NCBI RefSeq assembly: GCF_019393635.1
Contig: NC_057862.1
Span: 268,288,441 to 268,352,440, forward strand
DNA length: 64,000 nt
From: Dromiciops gliroides
Taxonomy: Eukaryota > Chordata > Mammalia > Microbiotheria > Microbiotheriidae
Direction of reading: 5' to 3'
The translations under genes and the position numbers were made by a program. The stretch's first letter is position 1, and each line of letters starts with the position of its first letter. Of this stretch, positions 62,560 through 64,000 are shown one piece after another. The notes beneath the pieces are model-generated. The model did no database searches. It saw only the letters and a list, made by a program, of their open reading frames with translations, and was not told where the DNA came from.

Positions 62560-63215
62560 ACATCATTCAGCTTTGATTGATTTGTTGTTGTAGTCATGGT
62601 GTGTAGTATTATCCTGGTTCTGGCTGCTTCATTTGCATCAGTTCTTATATCTTCCCATGCTTCTCTGTTTTATACTCACCATTTCTTACAGCATGGTAGT
62701 ATTCCATTACATTGATGTACCACAGCTTGTTTAGCCATTCCCCATTTGAAGGTCTTCTACTTTATTTTTTTATTCTTTCATACAACAAAAAATACTGCTA
62801 TACTTTGGTATATATGGATGGGACCTTTTTGTCATTGACTTCCTTAGGTATATACCTAGCAGTGGGATATGGGTCAAAAATGGCACTATAGTCACTTTCT
62901 TCACATAATCCCATATTGCTTTCCAGAATAGTATTCACAACTTTACCAAAAGTGTATCACTGTGTCTGTCTTTCTACAATCTCTCCAACACCAACTTCCC
63001 ACCTTTTGTCATCCTTGGCAGTTTGGATATGAGGTGAAACCTCAAAGTTATTTTGATTTGCATTTGTCTTAGAAGTGATTTTGAGCAATTGTTTATTTAT
63101 ATTTGTACAGTTAGCCATTGGGAAATAATTTTTATTGATGTTAGTTTCCTAAATGTCCAGAATAGCTGATCTTTACCAAAGATGATTGATGGAAGGATTA
63201 TTATTTCCCCAATCA
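62560..63215 (-). mobile_element. L1 ORF2 C-terminus, antisense
   Basis: GGTAGTATTCCATTACATTG, CACAGCTTGTTTAGCCATTC, ACCTAGCAGTGGGATATGGG: reversed ORF2 tail, parallel to 39540-40200. Confidence 0.8.
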
Positions 63216-63229
63216 ACAACTTAACTTCT

Positions 63230-63660
63230 TAGCCTGGTTATATTAAATGTACCTCATCCTTCTCTACTCCAAGCTATCTACTACACAGCTACCAAAGTGA
63301 TTATCCTCAAGCACAGAAATGACCCTGGCACTCCCACATTTAGTAAACTCCAGTGGATCTCTATGCCCTTAGGATAAAGTAGAAATCCTTTTTTTTAAAT
63401 CCTTTTGAAGGCCTTTCACAGTCTTTCCAGAGTCATTGAATATTACTCTTCCTTTCACATTCTGCTATCCAACCAAACTGATCTCTCTGTTCCTCATGCC
63501 CTTCTACACAAAATCCTTGAACAGATATGCCATCAAGCAAAATACATCCCAACATTGGGCATGTCCAAAAATATGTTTCATTTTCTTATCCTGACCTCCC
63601 TGTCAGATGTCTTAAGAATAGTTGTTGGCCATTGCATTGATTATAGTCCTTAAGACTTCC
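63230..63660 (+). mobile_element. L2-like LINE fragment
   Basis: CAGCTACCAAAGTGATTATC, AAACTCCAGTGGATCTCTAT, GGCCTTTCACAGTCTTTCCA follow L2/L3 ORF2-end order. The 82-codon ORF here is part of it. Confidence 0.65.
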
Positions 63661-63779
63661 AAAGTTTGTCTTTACAGTGTTGCTGTTATTGTATAAATTG
63701 TGCTCCAGGTTCTGCTTACTTCATTGTGCATCAGTTCATACAATTCTTCCCAGGTTTCTCTGGGTTTCTCTGAAATGAT

Positions 63780-64000
63780 CTCTTTCTGGAGAGAGCACTA
63801 GCAGTTGAAGTGAGATCAGGAAAGGCTACACGACCTATTTAGCTTGAAGGAGAAATGGGCTTCTGTGAAGTGGTGAAGGGAATATGTATTCCAGGCATGA
63901 GTATGAAAAGAAATAAATGGGAGATGATGTATCTTGTTTGAGGAACAGAGGGAAAGCCAATTTGGCTGGATTATATAGTATACAGTAAGGTTGGAGCAGT
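63780..64000 (-). mobile_element. L2 3' UTR fragment at the window edge
   Basis: TATTCCAGGCATGAGTATGA, ATCTTGTTTGAGGAACAGAG are reversed L2 3' UTR words. Confidence 0.65.

Noticed and set aside
1-64000. CRISPR arrays, operons, phage or bacterial defence systems
   Set aside because: Spaced repeats are dispersed SINEs with target duplications; everything fits a vertebrate nuclear genome.

Overview
The window looks like marsupial nuclear DNA. It is AT-rich and intron-like, and it carries about 40 copies of the tRNA-derived marsupial SINE that opens GGGGCAGCTAGGTGGCGCAG and contains GTTCAAATCCGGCCTCAGAC. It also holds L1, L2 (CR1 clade), MIR, a BovB/RTE LINE and several families of solo LTR. I cannot place it to species. 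There are no operons, prokaryotic signals or CRISPR arrays.

The one host gene I can build lies on the minus strand, from the start codon at 60540 to the stop at 27848. Eight coding exons (60444-60540, 56586-56707, 53485-53623, 46101-46222, 42288-42397, 40633-40739, 30348-30438, 27848-27964) have GT-AG borders and matching phases, and give a protein of about 301 residues. Residues about 144-255 have the motif order of a class I (Rossmann) S-adenosylmethionine-dependent methyltransferase, preceded by a CxxC segment. I do not recognise the gene symbol. Exon 5 is one base short of an open frame, in a short homopolymer. The first exon lies in a CpG-rich, GC-rich block (about 60280-61260) that looks like a bidirectional promoter. 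A plus-strand gene probably starts near 61000, with a candidate splice donor at 61244, and runs out of the window.

Layout: 1-7260 is a plus-strand L1 carrying SINEs and a complete 2.8-kb antisense half-L1 (HAL1-like) insertion. 7260-12090 holds L1 ends, a solo LTR, and SINEs including an inverted cluster. 12090-23000 is a pair of antisense L1 stretches riddled with solo LTRs of three families. 23000-27850 holds L2 and MIR fragments and little-annotated sequence. 27850-60540 is the methyltransferase-like gene, with introns full of L2, L1, MIR, SINE, LTR and one BovB/RTE element. 60280-61260 is the promoter block. 61260-64000 is probable intron of the divergent gene, with L2 and L1 fragments.

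All calls were made by reading alone. Repeat names come from pattern recognition and the borders of old copies are approximate. No database search was run.
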